Source: Cyanobacteria bacterium K_DeepCast_35m_m2_023 (GTDB lineage: Bacteria; Cyanobacteriota; Cyanobacteriia; PCC-6307; Cyanobiaceae). From it: a DNA stretch of 7,492 nucleotides. Numbering within the stretch: the first letter of the stretch is position 1; the number at the start of each line of letters is the position of its first letter. Of this stretch, positions 6,015-7,492 are shown one piece after another. The translations under genes and the position numbers were made by a program. The notes below the pieces were generated by a model, which saw only the letters and a list, made by a program, of their open reading frames with translations, made no database searches and was not told where the DNA came from. Location: NCBI GenBank assembly GCA_016882345.1, contig VGQR01000089.1, positions 1 to 7,492 on the forward strand. Direction: 5' to 3'.

Positions 6015-6728
6015 ATGGGTCTCCATCCGTTGATGGACGCGCTGGCGGCCACCATCCGCAACCGTTGGCAACAGTTGGAGGAGCTGGCCCCCCTGTCTCT
6101 GGCCTCCGATCTCGAAGAGATCAGCGGCAGCCTGGATTGGGAGGCTCTGTTCATCCGCAACGAGTTGGCCCGTTGCCGCGGGTTGCGCAAAATGCACCTC
6201 GAAACCGCCCGCCTGGGGGCCGGTCTGCAGATCCTTCACTGCGTGTTCTTCCCCGACCCCTGCTACGACCTGCCGGTGTTCGGCGCCGACGTGGTGGCCT
6301 CCCCGGCCGGGGTGTCGGCGGCGATCGCCGATCTGTCCCCCATTGGTGGGCCCCTGCCCACAGCGATCGATGACGCCCTGAGGCGTGATCCAGGACCCGC
6401 CTTTCGGCAGCGCCGAGAGCTGCCGGCCTGGGGGTCAATCTTTTCGCCCCATGTCTGTTTCATCCGGCCTGATGGCGTCGATGAAGAACAGGCGTTTGTC
6501 GCCCACGTCGACCGTCTGCTGGTGCTGCTGAGCGATGCGGTGAGCGCCGGCGAAGCCGAGGCAGCCGACGCTCCCGCTACGGTGAATCGTTGGCGCGCTC
6601 AGCTCGACTATTGCCGACAGCAAAAACGCAACGACAAGACGCGCCGAGTGCTCGAGAAGGCCTTCAACCCGGCCTGGGCCGAGCGCTACATCGAAGAATT
6701 GCTTTTCGACGATCCGCCTCAACTGTGA
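6015..6728 (+). CDS. pcyA: Phycocyanobilin:ferredoxin oxidoreductase
   Basis: PcyA reduces biliverdin IX-alpha to phycocyanobilin with four electrons from ferredoxin, giving the chromophore of phycocyanin, allophycocyanin and cyanobacterial phytochromes. The 237-residue protein aligns along its whole length with my recollection of the Synechocystis enzyme. It has [16 protein letters not shown] at the N-terminus, RKMHLE (58-63), LQILHC (71-76), [11 protein letters not shown] (99-109), RELPAWG (134-140) and [20 protein letters not shown] near the C-terminus. The residues equivalent to Synechocystis H74, E76, H88 and D105 are present as H61, E63, H75 and D92. That set separates PcyA from PebA and PebB and indicates an active enzyme. 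ATG at 6015 is the earliest possible start because a TGA lies in frame at 6003; ATG at 6033 would remove conserved residues. The gene diverges from the M16 operon, and its stop overlaps the DevB-like start by 4 bases. Confidence 0.97.
   Translation: MGLHPLMDALAATIRNRWQQLEELAPLSLASDLEEISGSLDWEALFIRNELARCRGLRKMHLETARLGAGLQILHCVFFPDPCYDLPVFGADVVASPAGVSAAIADLSPIGGPLPTAIDDALRRDPGPAFRQRRELPAWGSIFSPHVCFIRPDGVDEEQAFVAHVDRLLVLLSDAVSAGEAEAADAPATVNRWRAQLDYCRQQKRNDKTRRVLEKAFNPAWAERYIEELLFDDPPQL
6320..6329. repeat. HIP1 decamer GGCGATCGCC
   Basis: The extended 10-base HIP1 palindrome occurs inside pcyA, over the codons for the conserved SAAIADL block. It is the second HIP1 core in the window. Its position in a conserved protein segment means codon choice alone could explain it. 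Confidence 0.5.
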
Positions 6729-7492
6729 CCACCCGACTGAAACGTCTGCCTGTTGCCCTGTGGTGGACCGCAGGCGGCGTGGCTGCAGTGCTGTTGGCTT
6801 TGGCGCTGATGCGCCCCAAGCCCGCCGCCGATGGCCTGAGCCCTGCGAACAAGCAGGCCGCCACGGCCAGCAGCGCCCAGATCGCCAGCCAGAGCGAATC
6901 TTCGACCGCTGCGGTGGCGGCCCTGGGACGGTTGGAGCCCGCCGGCGACGTGCGCACCCTGGCGGCCCCGTCCGGCAGCGGTGCCATGAGTCCTCGCATC
7001 GACCAGTTGCTGGTCAAGGAGGGGGACTGGGTCAAGCGAGGCCAGGTTCTTGCCAGCTTTGACAACCGCCCTGGGCTGCTGGCCCAGAAGCAATTGTTGC
7101 AAGTGCGCCGCAACAGCCTGGCCAGCCAGGTCCGCATTCTGGAAACCCAGATCGCCCGTTTCCGGGGCCTCAGCCGCTCGGCCATCAATCCGGCCAGCGA
7201 TCTCGATGCCCGCGAAATTCAGTTGAGGGATCTGCGCGGTCGCCTCAACGAAACCCAGGCCGAGCTCAACAAACTCAACACCGATCTGAGCCTCAGCCAG
7301 CTGCGTTCGCCGATCGACGGCGCGGTGCTGCGGATTCTCAGCCGGGCCGGCGAGCGTCCCGGCAATTCCGGAATTTTGCAGGTGGGGGCAAACCAACGCA
7401 TGGAGGCGGTGGCCGAGGTCTACGAAAGTGACATCGCCCGCATCCGCATCGGTCAGCCGGTGCTGCTGCAGAGCGAAAGCGGCGGCTTTACC
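6725..7492 (+). CDS. devB: DevB/HlyD-type membrane fusion protein of an ABC exporter, 3' end cut by window
   Basis: Periplasmic adaptors of this family link an inner-membrane ABC exporter (DevC permease, DevA ATPase) to an outer-membrane channel; in Anabaena DevBCA exports heterocyst glycolipids. The 256 residues seen begin with a short basic N-terminus and one membrane anchor (about 8-29). Next come a Ser/Ala-rich linker and the DevB-like ALGRLEP segment (66-72). The first lipoyl half motif is [17 protein letters not shown] (97-113). A helical hairpin region follows at about 118-190, the second lipoyl half is [10 protein letters not shown] (193-202), and the beta-barrel domain begins with [15 protein letters not shown] (226-240). 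GTG at 6725 overlaps the pcyA stop as GTGA. No ribosome site is obvious, so translation probably depends on pcyA. Downstream devC and devA genes are expected but not visible. A picocyanobacterium makes no heterocysts, so the cargo is unknown. Confidence 0.88.
   Translation, partial: MTTRLKRLPVALWWTAGGVAAVLLALALMRPKPAADGLSPANKQAATASSAQIASQSESSTAAVAALGRLEPAGDVRTLAAPSGSGAMSPRIDQLLVKEGDWVKRGQVLASFDNRPGLLAQKQLLQVRRNSLASQVRILETQIARFRGLSRSAINPASDLDAREIQLRDLRGRLNETQAELNKLNTDLSLSQLRSPIDGAVLRILSRAGERPGNSGILQVGANQRMEAVAEVYESDIARIRIGQPVLLQSESGGFT

Noticed and set aside
4726..6033. Long plus-strand open frame of 435 codons opposite the catalytic M16 gene
   Set aside because: It is in exact codon register with the M16 gene, so its stops would need TTA, CTA or TCA codons in that gene, which are rare in GC-rich coding DNA. 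Its translation is Gln/Leu-rich with no recognisable domain.
5592..6239. Minus-strand open frame of 215 codons across the M16-pcyA border
   Set aside because: It is a frame shadow crossing two well-supported genes, with no family features and no consistent composition.

Overview
The window looks like chromosomal DNA of a GC-rich unicellular picocyanobacterium of the Synechococcus/Cyanobium type. The main evidence is a complete phycocyanobilin:ferredoxin oxidoreductase (PcyA), a cyanobacterial SipA-like protein (DUF3148), a DevB-type membrane fusion protein and cyanobacterium-like BioY and M16 peptidase genes. The strong GC bias and the short or absent gaps between genes also fit. The species call is inference.

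From left to right there are four blocks. (1) A minus-strand cluster occupies positions 1-3137 and reads bioY > lspA > FHA-domain class A penicillin-binding protein. Its genes overlap by 4 and 11 bases, and the last one runs off the left edge. (2) A single plus-strand sipA gene at 3183-3410 diverges from bioY across a 45-base gap. Its 3' end overlaps the next minus-strand gene by 10 bases. (3) A minus-strand pair of M16B peptidase-like genes lies at 3401-6012. The upstream gene carries the HxxEH zinc site, the downstream one has lost it, and they overlap by 4 bases (ATGA). (4) A plus-strand pair begins at 6015: pcyA, then a DevB/HlyD-type periplasmic adaptor that overlaps it by 4 bases and runs off the right edge.

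Functionally, the left cluster is about the cell envelope (lipoprotein maturation and peptidoglycan synthesis) plus a vitamin-transporter-like membrane protein. The M16 pair has the layout of an active subunit with an inactive partner. pcyA makes the phycobilisome chromophore. The DevB-like protein would be the adaptor of an ABC exporter whose other genes probably lie beyond the right edge. SipA is known elsewhere as a partner of the NblS stress kinase.

There is no stretch over 300 bases without a gene; the largest gap is 45 bases. I saw no tRNA, rRNA, CRISPR array, transposase or attachment site. I do not see a clearly new multi-gene system. The points most worth a second look are the FHA-PBP fusion, the BioY homologue lacking the expected biotin-binding Asp/Lys pair, the coupling of pcyA to an exporter gene, and the overlapping gene borders.
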